Part shown: piece after piece, positions 21,681 through 29,726 of the stretch
How positions within the stretch are numbered: position 1 is the first letter of the stretch
Layout: each line of letters starts with the position of its first letter
Assembly (NCBI GenBank): GCA_965246795.1
Contig: CBDFFN010000022.1
Location: 218,759-282,758 of the forward strand
From: JAJXWB01 sp965246795
GTDB lineage: Bacteria > Pseudomonadota > Alphaproteobacteria > Rhizobiales > Beijerinckiaceae
Length of the DNA: 64,000 nt
Direction of reading: 5' to 3'
Notes under the pieces: generated by a model
Told to the model about the DNA's origin: nothing
Seen by the model: the letters and a program-made list of their open reading frames with translations, nothing else
The model's database searches: none
Translations under genes and position numbers: made by a program

Positions 21681-21697
21681 AATATGGAGAGGACACG

Positions 21698-22066
21698 ATG
21701 GCTCGTATTGCCGGCGTCAATATTCCGACCAACAAGCGCGTGATTATTGCGCTTCAATACATCCACGGTATCGGCGCCAAGAAGGCCGAGGAAATCTGCG
21801 AGAAGGTCAGCATCCCCGCCGACCGCCGCGTCTCTCAGCTGACCGACGCCGAAGTGCTCCAGATCCGCGAGACGATCGATCGCGATTACATGGTCGAGGG
21901 CGACCTTCGTCGCGACACATCGATCAACATCAAGCGTCTCATGGATCTCGGCTGCTACCGCGGCCTTCGTCACCGTCGCCAGCTGCCGGTTCGTGGCCAG
22001 CGCACGCATACCAACGCGCGTACCCGCAAGGGCAAGGCAAAGCCGATCGCCGGTAAGAAGAAGTAA
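21698..22066 (+). CDS. rpsM: 30S ribosomal protein S13
   Basis: S13, 122 residues, lies at the top of the 30S head and bridges to 23S rRNA. MARIAGVNIPTNKRVIIALQ, YIHGIGAKKAEEI and the C-terminal RGLRHRRQLPVRGQRTHTNA are conserved. It begins the alpha-type operon (rpsM-rpsK-rpoA-rplQ) after a 221-base spacer with promoter, terminator and hairpin candidates. Confidence 0.98.
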   Translation: MARIAGVNIPTNKRVIIALQYIHGIGAKKAEEICEKVSIPADRRVSQLTDAEVLQIRETIDRDYMVEGDLRRDTSINIKRLMDLGCYRGLRHRRQLPVRGQRTHTNARTRKGKAKPIAGKKK

Positions 22067-22071
22067 GTCGT

Positions 22072-22139
22072 TCCGCCGCAAGGCGGAGATCATAGGGCGT
22101 CCGCGCCCACCAATCCCGAGCGCCCGGCATCACGGGCGC
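22072..22139 (+). promoter_or_regulatory. two hairpins between rpsM and rpsK
   Basis: Arms 22072-22077 and 22082-22087 enclose a GCAA tetraloop; arms 22120-22126 and 22133-22139 form a perfect 7-bp G/C-rich stem with a 6-base loop. Neither has a T-tract. They probably shape mRNA processing or stability of the rpsM/rpsK junction. Confidence 0.4.
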
Positions 22140-22160
22140 GCCTGAAGGACCGAGAAGCGA

Positions 22161-22547
22161 ATGGCAAAAGAAACACGCGTCCGCAAACGCGAACGCAAGA
22201 ACATTGTGTCGGGCGTCGCGCATGTCGCGTCGTCGTTCAACAACACGATGATCACGATCACCGATGCGCAGGGCAACACGATCTCCTGGTCGTCCGCCGG
22301 CACGATGGGCTTCAAGGGCTCGCGTAAATCGACCCCTTATGCTGCGCAGATGGCGGCGGAAGACGCGGCGCGCAAAGCCGCCGAACACGGCATGCGCACG
22401 CTGGAAGTCGAGGTTTCGGGTCCGGGTTCGGGCCGCGAATCCGCGCTGCGCGCGATCCAGGCCGCGGGTTTTACGGTGACGTCGATCCGCGACGTGACGC
22501 CGATCCCGCATAACGGCTGTCGTCCGCGCAAGCGTCGACGCGTCTAA
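22161..22547 (+). CDS. rpsK: 30S ribosomal protein S11
   Basis: S11, 128 residues, sits on the 30S platform near the E site. VASSFNNTMITITDAQGN, SSAGTMGFKGSRKSTPYAAQ and the C-terminal RDVTPIPHNGCRPRKRRRV are diagnostic. It is preceded by a gap with two hairpins and followed by a 129-base gap before rpoA. Confidence 0.98.
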   Translation: MAKETRVRKRERKNIVSGVAHVASSFNNTMITITDAQGNTISWSSAGTMGFKGSRKSTPYAAQMAAEDAARKAAEHGMRTLEVEVSGPGSGRESALRAIQAAGFTVTSIRDVTPIPHNGCRPRKRRRV

Positions 22548-22676
22548 GTTTCTAGAGTTACGTGGCATCCGCCGACGGGCGGCGCGGCGTATATGTGAAG
22601 CAAGCAAGCGCGAAGCACGGGGAACAGGGTCGACGGACCGATACACCCCGGGCGTTTCAGCGAAAGGCCAAGCCCC

Positions 22677-23693
22677 GTGATCCAGAAGAACTGGCAAGAA
22701 CTTATCAAGCCAAACAAACTCGACATCGCACTCGGCGATGATTCCAAGCGCATGGCGACTGTCGTGGCGGAGCCGCTCGAGCGCGGTTTCGGCGTCACGC
22801 TCGGCAACGCGCTGCGGCGCGTGCTGCTGTCGTCGCTGCAGGGTGCGGCGATCACGTCAGTCCATATCGATGGCGTGCTGCACGAATTTTCGTCGATCCC
22901 CGGCGTGCGCGAGGATGTGACCGACATCATTCTCAACATCAAGGACATCGCGATCCGCATGCAGGGCGATGGCCCTAAGCGCATGACGCTGCGCAAGCAG
23001 GGTCCTGGTCAGGTGACGGCGGGCGACATCGGCGCCACCGGTGACACGGCCGTGCTGAACCCCGATCTCGTCATCTGCACGCTCGACGAGGGCGCGGAGA
23101 TCCGCATGGAATTCACGGTCGAGACCGGCAAGGGCTACGTGCCGGCCGATCGCAACCGTGCCGAGGATTCGCCGATCGGCCTGATCCCGGTCGACAGCCT
23201 TTATTCGCCGGTGAAGAAAGTCAGCTACCGCGTCGAGAACACCCGCGAGGGTCAGGTGCTCGACTATGACAAGCTGACGATGACGCTCGAGACGAATGGC
23301 GCGCTGAGCCCCGAGGATGCGGTCGCGTTCGCCGCGCGCATCATTCAGGATCAGCTCAACGTCTTCGTGAATTTCGAGGAGCCGCGTCGCGAGGAAGCGT
23401 CGCATTCTATCCCTGAGCTCGCCTTCAACCCGGCGCTGCTGAAGAAGGTCGACGAGCTCGAACTCTCGGTCCGATCGGCGAACTGCCTGAAGAACGACAA
23501 CATCGTCTACATCGGCGACCTCATTCAGAAGTCGGAAGGCGAGATGCTGCGCACGCCGAATTTTGGCCGCAAGTCGCTCAACGAGATCAAGGAGGTGCTC
23601 GCGCAGATGGGCCTGCATCTCGGCATGGATGTCACCGGCTGGCCGCCGGAGAATATCGAAGAACTCGCGAAGCGCTTCGAAGAACACTACTGA
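22677..23693 (+). CDS. rpoA: RNA polymerase alpha subunit
   Basis: The alpha subunit, 338 residues, nucleates polymerase assembly through its N-terminal domain (residues about 1-235; GFGVTLGNALRRVLLSSLQG is conserved) and contacts UP elements and activators through the C-terminal domain (about 250-330; CLKNDNIVYIGDLIQKSEGE). The start is GTG, giving the expected MIQKNWQELIKPNKL N-terminus; the ribosome-binding site is weak (AAAGG). It lies in its usual position between rpsK and rplQ. Confidence 0.98.
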   Translation: MIQKNWQELIKPNKLDIALGDDSKRMATVVAEPLERGFGVTLGNALRRVLLSSLQGAAITSVHIDGVLHEFSSIPGVREDVTDIILNIKDIAIRMQGDGPKRMTLRKQGPGQVTAGDIGATGDTAVLNPDLVICTLDEGAEIRMEFTVETGKGYVPADRNRAEDSPIGLIPVDSLYSPVKKVSYRVENTREGQVLDYDKLTMTLETNGALSPEDAVAFAARIIQDQLNVFVNFEEPRREEASHSIPELAFNPALLKKVDELELSVRSANCLKNDNIVYIGDLIQKSEGEMLRTPNFGRKSLNEIKEVLAQMGLHLGMDVTGWPPENIEELAKRFEEHY

Positions 23694-23704
23694 ACGACAT
23701 GATG

Positions 23705-23728
23705 CCCTCTCCCGCTTGCGGGAGAAGG
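23705..23728. repeat. short REP-like palindrome between rpoA and rplQ
   Basis: Arms 23709-23715 and 23718-23724 are perfect complements (CTCCCGC / GCGGGAG) with a 2-base centre and CCCT/AAGG flanks. It belongs by appearance to the same CCCTCTCCC...GGGAGAGG family as the elements near 40.2 kb, in a degenerate single copy. Confidence 0.55.
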
Positions 23729-23783
23729 AAAAACGAACGGCCGACCCTTGGCACGGCGGCCGTAACCCTGAACGGAGACCGCC

Positions 23784-24200
23784 ATGTATCACGGACGCGC
23801 AAAGCGCCGCTTCAACCGTACCGCCGAGCACCGCAAGGCCATGTTCGCGAACATGTCTCAGGCGCTCATCAAGCACGAGCAGATCGTCACGACGCTACCG
23901 AAGGCAAAGGACCTGCGTCCTGTCGTCGAGAAACTCGTGACGCTTGGCAAACGTGGCGACCTGCATGCACGCCGTCAGGCGATCGCGCAGATTAAGGACG
24001 TTGCGCTTGTGCGCAAGCTCTTCGACGTGCTGGGTCCGCGCTACAAGACACGTCCGGGCGGCTATCTGCGCGTGCTGAAGGCAGGCTTCCGCTTCGGCGA
24101 CAATGCGCCGATGGCGGTGATCGAATTCGTCGATCGCGACGTTAACGCACGTGGCCAGGACTCCGGTCCCGTGCAGGAGCGCAGCGACGACGCGGCGTGA
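23784..24200 (+). CDS. rplQ: 50S ribosomal protein L17
   Basis: L17, 138 residues, binds 23S rRNA near the exit tunnel. The N-terminus MYHGRAKRRFNRTAEHRKAM and the segments ALIKHEQIVTTLPKAKDLRP and LGPRYKTRPGGYLRVLKAG identify it. It is the last ribosomal gene of the supercluster; an acidic C-terminal tail of about 15 residues is lineage-variable. A periplasmic protease gene follows 45 bases later on the same strand. Confidence 0.98.
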   Translation: MYHGRAKRRFNRTAEHRKAMFANMSQALIKHEQIVTTLPKAKDLRPVVEKLVTLGKRGDLHARRQAIAQIKDVALVRKLFDVLGPRYKTRPGGYLRVLKAGFRFGDNAPMAVIEFVDRDVNARGQDSGPVQERSDDAA

Positions 24201-24245
24201 TCGCCGCTCGCGACCGGATGAATCCCTCTCTTCGGAGGCGGTGAT

Positions 24246-25661
24246 ATGAAAGCTTGCCGTTACGCGTTGTTTGCAGTCGCGGCAGTGCTTTCTGCCGCCA
24301 GTGGCGCTGTGGCTCAGACGCCCGACCGCGTCGCGCCGCAGACGAAGACCGAGATCACGCTGTCCTTTGCGCCGGTGGCGCGAAAGGCTCTGCCGGCCGT
24401 CGTAAACGTCTATGCCTCGCGCACCGAAAAGCGGCCGCCCAATCCGCTTTTCGACGATCCGGTGTTCCGCCGGTTCTTCGGCATGGAAGGCCCGCCGGGG
24501 GGTGGCAATTCTTCGACGTCGCAGTCGCTGGGCTCCGGCGTCATCGTCGATGCCGGCGGCCTCGTCGTCACGAATTTCCACGTCATCGAGGGCATGACGA
24601 CCGTGAAGGTCGCGCTGTCCGATCGCCGCGAATTCGAAGCCGAGATCGTTTTGCGCGATCAGCGTACCGACCTCGCGGTTCTGCGTTTGAAGAATGCGTC
24701 CGGCTTGCCGGCGATGGACCTTGGCGATTCGGATGCGCTCGAAGTCGGCGATCTCGCGCTCGCCATCGGTAATCCCTTCGGCGTCGGGCAGACCGTCACG
24801 CAGGGCATCGTCTCGGCCATCGCGCGCACGCAGACCGGCATTTCCGACTATGGCTTCTTCGTTCAGACGGATGCCGCCATCAATCCCGGCAATTCCGGCG
24901 GCGCGCTGATCGACATGCAAGCGCGGCTCATCGGCATCAATTCCGCGATCTTCTCAAAATCGGGTGGGTCGGTCGGCATCGGCTTCGCCATCCCCGTCAA
25001 CATGGTCAAGATCGTTATCGCGGCCGCGCGCAGCGGCGGCAACAAGGTGCGCCGGCCGTGGCTCGGCGCGTCGCTGCAAAACGTCTCGAAGGAGATCGCC
25101 GACTCGATCGGGCTCGATCGCCCGAGCGGCGCGCTCGTGACGGACATCACGGAGAAAGGCCCCGCACAACAGGCAGGCCTGAAGCGCGGCGACGTCATCG
25201 TTTCCGTCGACGGGCAACGTGTCGACGATTTCGAGGGTGTCGGCTATCGCCTCGGCACGAAGCTGGTCGGTGGCACGTCGACGCTTGGATTGCTTCGTGA
25301 CGGCAAGAAAGCATCGGCGACGATCGGGCTCGTCACGGCGCCAGAAACCCCGGCGCGCGACGCGCTAAAGATAAAGGGCGGGTCGCCTTTCGCGGGGATG
25401 ACGGTGTTTAACGTCTCGCCAGCAACGGTCGAGGAATTGTCGATCGAAGGCGCGAGTTCGGGTGTGGCGGTCAGCGATGTGGAGGCCGACACGGCAGCGG
25501 CCAACGTCAACTTCCAGCGCGGAGACGTCATTCTTGCCGTGAACGACGCAAAGATTGCGACGACTCGGGATCTGGAGAAGGCGACCGCGGGTCGGAATTA
25601 TTACTGGAAGGTGACCCTCTCGCGCGGCGGCCAGACGGTCACGACTATGCTCGGCGGCTGA
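24246..25661 (+). CDS. periplasmic HtrA/Deg-type serine protease
   Basis: Deg-family protease, 471 residues, expected to degrade or refold damaged envelope proteins. A signal peptide covers about residues 1-23 (cleavage likely after AVAQ). The chymotrypsin-like domain has the triad His112 (NFHVIEG), Asp142 (RTDLAVL) and Ser217 (GNSGGAL). Two PDZ domains follow at about 265-360 and 380-470. The gene stands directly downstream of rplQ, an arrangement seen in Hyphomicrobiales together with rarA. The product is DegP/DegQ-like but the exact paralogue cannot be set by eye. The ribosome-binding site CGGAGGCGG precedes the ATG. Confidence 0.93.
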   Translation: MKACRYALFAVAAVLSAASGAVAQTPDRVAPQTKTEITLSFAPVARKALPAVVNVYASRTEKRPPNPLFDDPVFRRFFGMEGPPGGGNSSTSQSLGSGVIVDAGGLVVTNFHVIEGMTTVKVALSDRREFEAEIVLRDQRTDLAVLRLKNASGLPAMDLGDSDALEVGDLALAIGNPFGVGQTVTQGIVSAIARTQTGISDYGFFVQTDAAINPGNSGGALIDMQARLIGINSAIFSKSGGSVGIGFAIPVNMVKIVIAAARSGGNKVRRPWLGASLQNVSKEIADSIGLDRPSGALVTDITEKGPAQQAGLKRGDVIVSVDGQRVDDFEGVGYRLGTKLVGGTSTLGLLRDGKKASATIGLVTAPETPARDALKIKGGSPFAGMTVFNVSPATVEELSIEGASSGVAVSDVEADTAAANVNFQRGDVILAVNDAKIATTRDLEKATAGRNYYWKVTLSRGGQTVTTMLGG

Positions 25662-25683
25662 CGGGCGTCTCGCACCCGTCAGC
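25657..25683. terminator. bidirectional hairpin between the protease gene and the ParA-like gene
   Basis: Arms 25657-25665 and 25675-25683 are perfect 9-base complements with a 9-base loop; the left arm includes the protease stop codon. It lies between two convergent genes and is followed on the + strand by GCAACGCGAGTTTT. A shared terminator is likely though the T-tract is displaced. Confidence 0.5.
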
Positions 25684-25695
25684 GCAACGCGAGTT

Positions 25696-26358
25696 TTAGG
25701 CCGCTTTTTTCGTCGGCACAGCCTTCGTTGTGCGACCCTTCGCCATCCGGCGCTTGATCGACGACCACAGCGCCTTGATCTCACCCGCTGCCATGCCGTC
25801 CGGATTCATCTCCGTCACGCCGAGGCCGAGACGCGCGGCTTCCTGGAAGTCGACGCGGCTGGAGATCATCGGCGAGAGCAAACCGCCCATCGCCTCGAGT
25901 GCCTTCACGCCGAGTTCGACACGCGCGCTTTGCTGCGCGGGCGGGCACTGGTTGAGGAGGAAGGCGTATTCACGATCGTGCTTGCGCACCATCGCGCGGG
26001 TCGTCTCGCTCGCCCACAGGTCGAACGCATTGGGACGGGCGGGAACGATGGCGAGATCGGCCGCCTTCACGGCCGCCGTCACGGCCGCATCGTCGGCGCC
26101 GGGAGTGTCGATGACGACAAGCGTCGTGCCACCCTTCTCGAGTGCCGCGAGAACGCGACGCAACTTGTCGGCCGTCACCGCCTCCACCGGAATATCTTTA
26201 TCCTTGCGACGCTTGGCCCAGTTGCCGAGCGAGGAGAGCGGGTCCATGTCGATAACGAAAACGCGTTCGCCCGCTTGTTTTGCGGCGACAGCAATGGATG
26301 ATGCGAGCGTGCTCTTTCCAGAGCCGCCCTTTTGAGTGACGAATGCTACCGTCCGCAT
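25696..26358 (-). CDS. orphan ParA-family ATPase
   Basis: ParA/MinD-type ATPase, 220 residues, with the deviant Walker A KGGSGKST at residues 10-17, the switch region VFVIDMDPLSS and the Walker B-like LVVIDTPGADD. There is no helix-turn-helix N-terminus and no ParB gene or parS-like cluster beside it, so it is not the chromosomal partition ParA; a role in positioning a cellular cargo is one possibility. The C-terminus ends in a Lys/Arg-rich tail. It is convergent with the protease gene and divergent from rarA. The cargo is unknown. Confidence 0.85.
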   Translation of the reverse strand: MRTVAFVTQKGGSGKSTLASSIAVAAKQAGERVFVIDMDPLSSLGNWAKRRKDKDIPVEAVTADKLRRVLAALEKGGTTLVVIDTPGADDAAVTAAVKAADLAIVPARPNAFDLWASETTRAMVRKHDREYAFLLNQCPPAQQSARVELGVKALEAMGGLLSPMISSRVDFQEAARLGLGVTEMNPDGMAAGEIKALWSSIKRRMAKGRTTKAVPTKKAA

Positions 26359-26410
26359 GATCTAACCTTGGTTCTTGACAGTGTCGGGAACGCAGACTCG
26401 CGCGCAGTGT

Positions 26411-26429
26411 GAATCATTTTTTTTGATTC
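26411..26429. promoter_or_regulatory. AT-rich palindrome between the ParA-like gene and rarA
   Basis: GAATCA (26411-26416) and TGATTC (26424-26429) flank a run of seven T. It lies in the 168-base divergent spacer, an unusually AT-rich spot in this GC-rich region, so it is a candidate operator or promoter element for one or both genes. A TTGACA at 26375-26380 lies nearby without a convincing -10. Confidence 0.3.
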
Positions 26430-26526
26430 GTAACGTGTTTTGTGACGATCTCTGTGGAGTACAGCGTCATCGCGTTGCTTTTCGGCACAGTCGCGCGCAG
26501 CCGTTCATCTCAGCGGGCTTAGTTTT

Positions 26527-27834
26527 ATGACCGACTTGTTCGAGAAGGCCGGCCTGTCGAACGATGCGCCGCGTCCGCTGGCGGATCGCTTGCGGCCGTC
26601 ATCTCTCGCAGAGGTCGCGGGGCAAGATCATCTGCTCGGTCCGGAAGGTGCGCTCGCCCGGCTCATCGAGACGCATTCTATCGGAAGCCTGATCTTCTGG
26701 GGACCGCCGGGCACAGGCAAGACGACGGTCGCACGGTTGCTCGCAAGCCAAGTCGATCTGGCCTTCGTGCAAATCTCCGCGATCTTTTCCGGCGTTGCAG
26801 AGCTGAAGAAAGTCTTTGAGACCGCGCGCACTCAACGACGGACAGGGCAGGGTACGCTGCTTTTCGTCGATGAGATCCATCGCTTCAATCGCGCGCAGCA
26901 GGATTCTTTCCTGCCTGTGATGGAAGACGGGACGATCACGCTCGTCGGCGCGACGACGGAGAATCCGTCGTTCGAACTGAACGCGGCACTTTTATCGCGT
27001 GCGCGCGTGATGACGTTTCGCGCGCTCGATCGCGACGCCATCGAGGCGTTGATCGCGCGCGCCGAAACGATCGGCGGCAAGCCATTACCGCTCGACGAAG
27101 ATGCCCGCGAGGCGCTGATCGGCATGGCCGACGGCGATGGCCGCGCGGTTCTTACGCTCTCAGAGGAAATCTGGCGCGCCGCACGCAACGGTGAAATCTT
27201 CGATCGCGCTGCGCTCGCCAACGTCGTGCAGCGTCGTGCGCCAATCTACGACAAGGCGCAGGACGGCCATTACAATCTCATCAGTGCACTGCACAAGACG
27301 GTGCGCGGGTCTGACCCGGATGCCGCGCTCTATTATCTCGCGCGCATGCTCGATGCCGGCGAAAATCCGCTGTTCCTTGCACGCCGCATCGTGCGCATGG
27401 CGGTCGAGGACATCGGCATGGCCGATCCGCAGGCCGTCGTTGTCGCGAATGCCGCGAAGGACGCATACGATTTTCTGGGCTCGCCCGAAGGCGAGCTCGC
27501 GCTCGCGCAGGCCGTCGTTTATTGCGCGACGGCGCCGAAATCGAACGCGGTTTATCTTGCCTACAAGACAGCGAAGCAGATCGCGCAGGACAACGGCTCA
27601 CTGATGCCGCCGAAGGTCATTCTCAACAAGCCGACGAAGCTGATGCGTGCCGAAGGCTACGGCAACGAATATAAATACGACCACGATGAGCCCGATGCGT
27701 TCTCGGGCCAGAACTACTGGCCGGAGCAACTCGGGCGTCAGACCGTCTACGAGCCCGTCGATCGCGGTTTCGAGCGCGAGGTCGGGAAACGTCTGGCGCG
27801 ATGGGCAGCGTTACGGCGGGAACGCGAGGAGTAG
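26527..27834 (+). CDS. rarA: replication-associated recombination protein A
   Basis: RarA (MgsA), 435 residues, is a AAA+ ATPase related to clamp loaders that acts at stalled replication forks. Walker A GPPGTGKTT is at residues 59-67, Walker B LLFVDEIHRF at 111-120, and sensor-1 region GATTENPSFE at about 141-150; the C-terminal tetramerisation domain (GSDPDAALYYLARML) follows. Length is that of the family. It stands alone on the + strand between the divergent ParA-like gene and the convergent MATE gene. Confidence 0.96.
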   Translation: MTDLFEKAGLSNDAPRPLADRLRPSSLAEVAGQDHLLGPEGALARLIETHSIGSLIFWGPPGTGKTTVARLLASQVDLAFVQISAIFSGVAELKKVFETARTQRRTGQGTLLFVDEIHRFNRAQQDSFLPVMEDGTITLVGATTENPSFELNAALLSRARVMTFRALDRDAIEALIARAETIGGKPLPLDEDAREALIGMADGDGRAVLTLSEEIWRAARNGEIFDRAALANVVQRRAPIYDKAQDGHYNLISALHKTVRGSDPDAALYYLARMLDAGENPLFLARRIVRMAVEDIGMADPQAVVVANAAKDAYDFLGSPEGELALAQAVVYCATAPKSNAVYLAYKTAKQIAQDNGSLMPPKVILNKPTKLMRAEGYGNEYKYDHDEPDAFSGQNYWPEQLGRQTVYEPVDRGFEREVGKRLARWAALRREREE

Positions 27835-27843
27835 CGGTCGTCG

Positions 27844-29193
27844 CTATTTCTTCTCGAGCGGCTGCAGCAGGAAGCCGGCCAGCACGCCCGAGCCGTAGAT
27901 GACCATTGCAACCGCCGCGACGACGTAAATTGCATCGAGCGTCGTCGCGAAGCCGGCCAAAGCCGCGGCAGCGATCAGGATCGGGCGGATGAAGGACATG
28001 CTGACAGGCACGCCGACGCGCGCTGCGCCCTGCAGCGCAAACGCAAGCGACAGGCCGAGCCCGAAGAAGGCGTAGCTTGGTCCCAGCCGATGCAGATAGG
28101 CGATCGCCGACGCACGCACGTCGGGGTCGCGGGTGAAGAGGTCTGCCCAAACTTCTGGCGCGAAGGTCGCGAAGATGCCGACGAGCCCGCACAGCACGAA
28201 GGCTGCGCCAGCGCCCGCGAGCGACACGGTCCGTGCGCGCGCGTAGTCACCACGACCGACGGCCTGTCCGACGAGCACCGTCAGCGCCGACCCGATCCCG
28301 AAGGTGAGTGGCGTGAGGAAATATTCGAGGCGCGAGCCGAGGCCGTAACCAGCGAGCGCAGCAACGCCGAAAGGTGCGACGAAGGCGGTGACAAGCATTG
28401 TCGTGCCGCTCGCGAGAAATGCGCTGATCGACGACAGCAAGCCGACGCGCAGGATGTCGCGGAAATAGACGCCGCGCAGCACTGTGCCGCGTAACGAAAG
28501 AGAAAGGCCGCCGACGTCCTTGCAGATGCGGCCGGCCATGATCGTCATTGAGAGAAGGTGGGACAAAGGTGCGGCAAGGCCGATGCCGGCCATGCCCATG
28601 CCTAAACCGAACGTCAGGAGATAGCCGATCGGCATTTGCAGGATCGAGGAGGCTAGCATCCAGCGACCGGGGAACATCGCATCGCCGAGACCACGAAAGA
28701 CGGAGGCGAAGGCGAACATCAGCCACGTCAGGATGGCGCCGCCGAATAGTGCCGTCGCGTAGAGTGTCGCCGCGTCGATGGCAGCACCGTCTGCCGTACC
28801 TCTCGCGCCGGCGAAAGCGCGAAAGATCGGCCGGCCAAAGCCGACCATCAGCACTGTGAATGTCAGGCCAAAGCATACGGCGATGATGATCGCGTGCACG
28901 GCGAGATCGTGCGCATCCGAGCGCGACTTGCGGCCCATCGCGCGCGCCACGGCTGCTGCGATGCCGCCGCCGATGCCCCCGGCCGCCAGCATCTGCATAA
29001 GGATCACGAAGGGGAAAACGAGGGCGAAGCCACCAAGGGCGGTCGTGCCGAGCCGGCCTGCCATCCAGGCGTCGAACGTGCTGGCGGCGATCTGCGCCAG
29101 CATGACGAGCGTCGTCGGCCACGCAAGGCGCGCGATGGCGCCGACCACGGGCTCGCGCGCCGCGGCGGCGGCAGGCTGCACGATATCGACCAT
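27844..29193 (-). CDS. MATE-family efflux transporter
   Basis: Multidrug and toxic compound extrusion exporter, 449 residues from the chosen start, with two MatE repeats and about twelve membrane segments (e.g. ALGGFALVFPFVILMQMLAA near the first repeat). Such proteins export cationic drugs or metabolites using a Na+ or H+ gradient. The open frame continues upstream for 45 codons, but that would overlap the divergent HxlR gene; the ATG at 29193 gives a family-sized protein. The divergent HxlR regulator 86 bases away is a likely controller. Substrate unknown. Confidence 0.9.
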   Translation of the reverse strand: MVDIVQPAAAAAREPVVGAIARLAWPTTLVMLAQIAASTFDAWMAGRLGTTALGGFALVFPFVILMQMLAAGGIGGGIAAAVARAMGRKSRSDAHDLAVHAIIIAVCFGLTFTVLMVGFGRPIFRAFAGARGTADGAAIDAATLYATALFGGAILTWLMFAFASVFRGLGDAMFPGRWMLASSILQMPIGYLLTFGLGMGMAGIGLAAPLSHLLSMTIMAGRICKDVGGLSLSLRGTVLRGVYFRDILRVGLLSSISAFLASGTTMLVTAFVAPFGVAALAGYGLGSRLEYFLTPLTFGIGSALTVLVGQAVGRGDYARARTVSLAGAGAAFVLCGLVGIFATFAPEVWADLFTRDPDVRASAIAYLHRLGPSYAFFGLGLSLAFALQGAARVGVPVSMSFIRPILIAAAALAGFATTLDAIYVVAAVAMVIYGSGVLAGFLLQPLEKK

Positions 29194-29279
29194 TTCCTTG
29201 CGCTCCCCGAACCGCTGGACAATAGCCGGATCGCAGATTAGTTCAAAGATGAGACTGTTCACGCGAAGGCATAACCGCC

Positions 29280-29720
29280 ATGCGGCGCAAGCGGTTCGAG
29301 CGAGACGCTTGCGGTGTCGCGCGGGCATTGGATGCGGTTGGCGAATGGTGGACGCTGCTCATCGTCCGCGAGGCGATGTTTGGCGCGCGACAGTTCGACG
29401 AATTTCAGCGCCGCCTCGGCATTTCCCGGAACGCGCTGACGGCGCGGCTGAAGCGGCTCGTGGCTGCGGGCGTGCTGGAGCGGGTGCCGCTGGTCGATGG
29501 CGGACGTCGCGAGGGTTACAAGCTCACGGTTGCCGGCAAAGACCTGTCGCCGGTTTTAATGGCGTTACGCCTGTGGGGCGACACCCATATGCGGCCCGAA
29601 GCATCGCCGGCGCATCTCGTTGACAGTGAGACGGGCGAGCCGATTGCGGGTTTGCGAGCCGTGGTGGCCGATGGACGTATCGTGCCGCCAAGGCGGGTGG
29701 TGCTGCGGGAGAAAGCCTGA
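29280..29720 (+). CDS. HxlR-family transcriptional regulator
   Basis: Winged-helix regulator, 146 residues. The family signature is present: ACGVARALDAVGEWWTLLIV, FDEFQRRLGISRNALTARLK (the helix-turn-helix) and the wing LERVPLVDGGRREGYKLT. Cys11 at the N-terminal edge corresponds to the cysteine that senses oxidants or aldehydes in some family members. It is divergently transcribed from the MATE exporter and probably regulates it. The C-terminal 45 residues are outside the conserved HxlR domain. Confidence 0.92.
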   Translation: MRRKRFERDACGVARALDAVGEWWTLLIVREAMFGARQFDEFQRRLGISRNALTARLKRLVAAGVLERVPLVDGGRREGYKLTVAGKDLSPVLMALRLWGDTHMRPEASPAHLVDSETGEPIAGLRAVVADGRIVPPRRVVLREKA

Positions 29721-29726
29721 CAGGCA

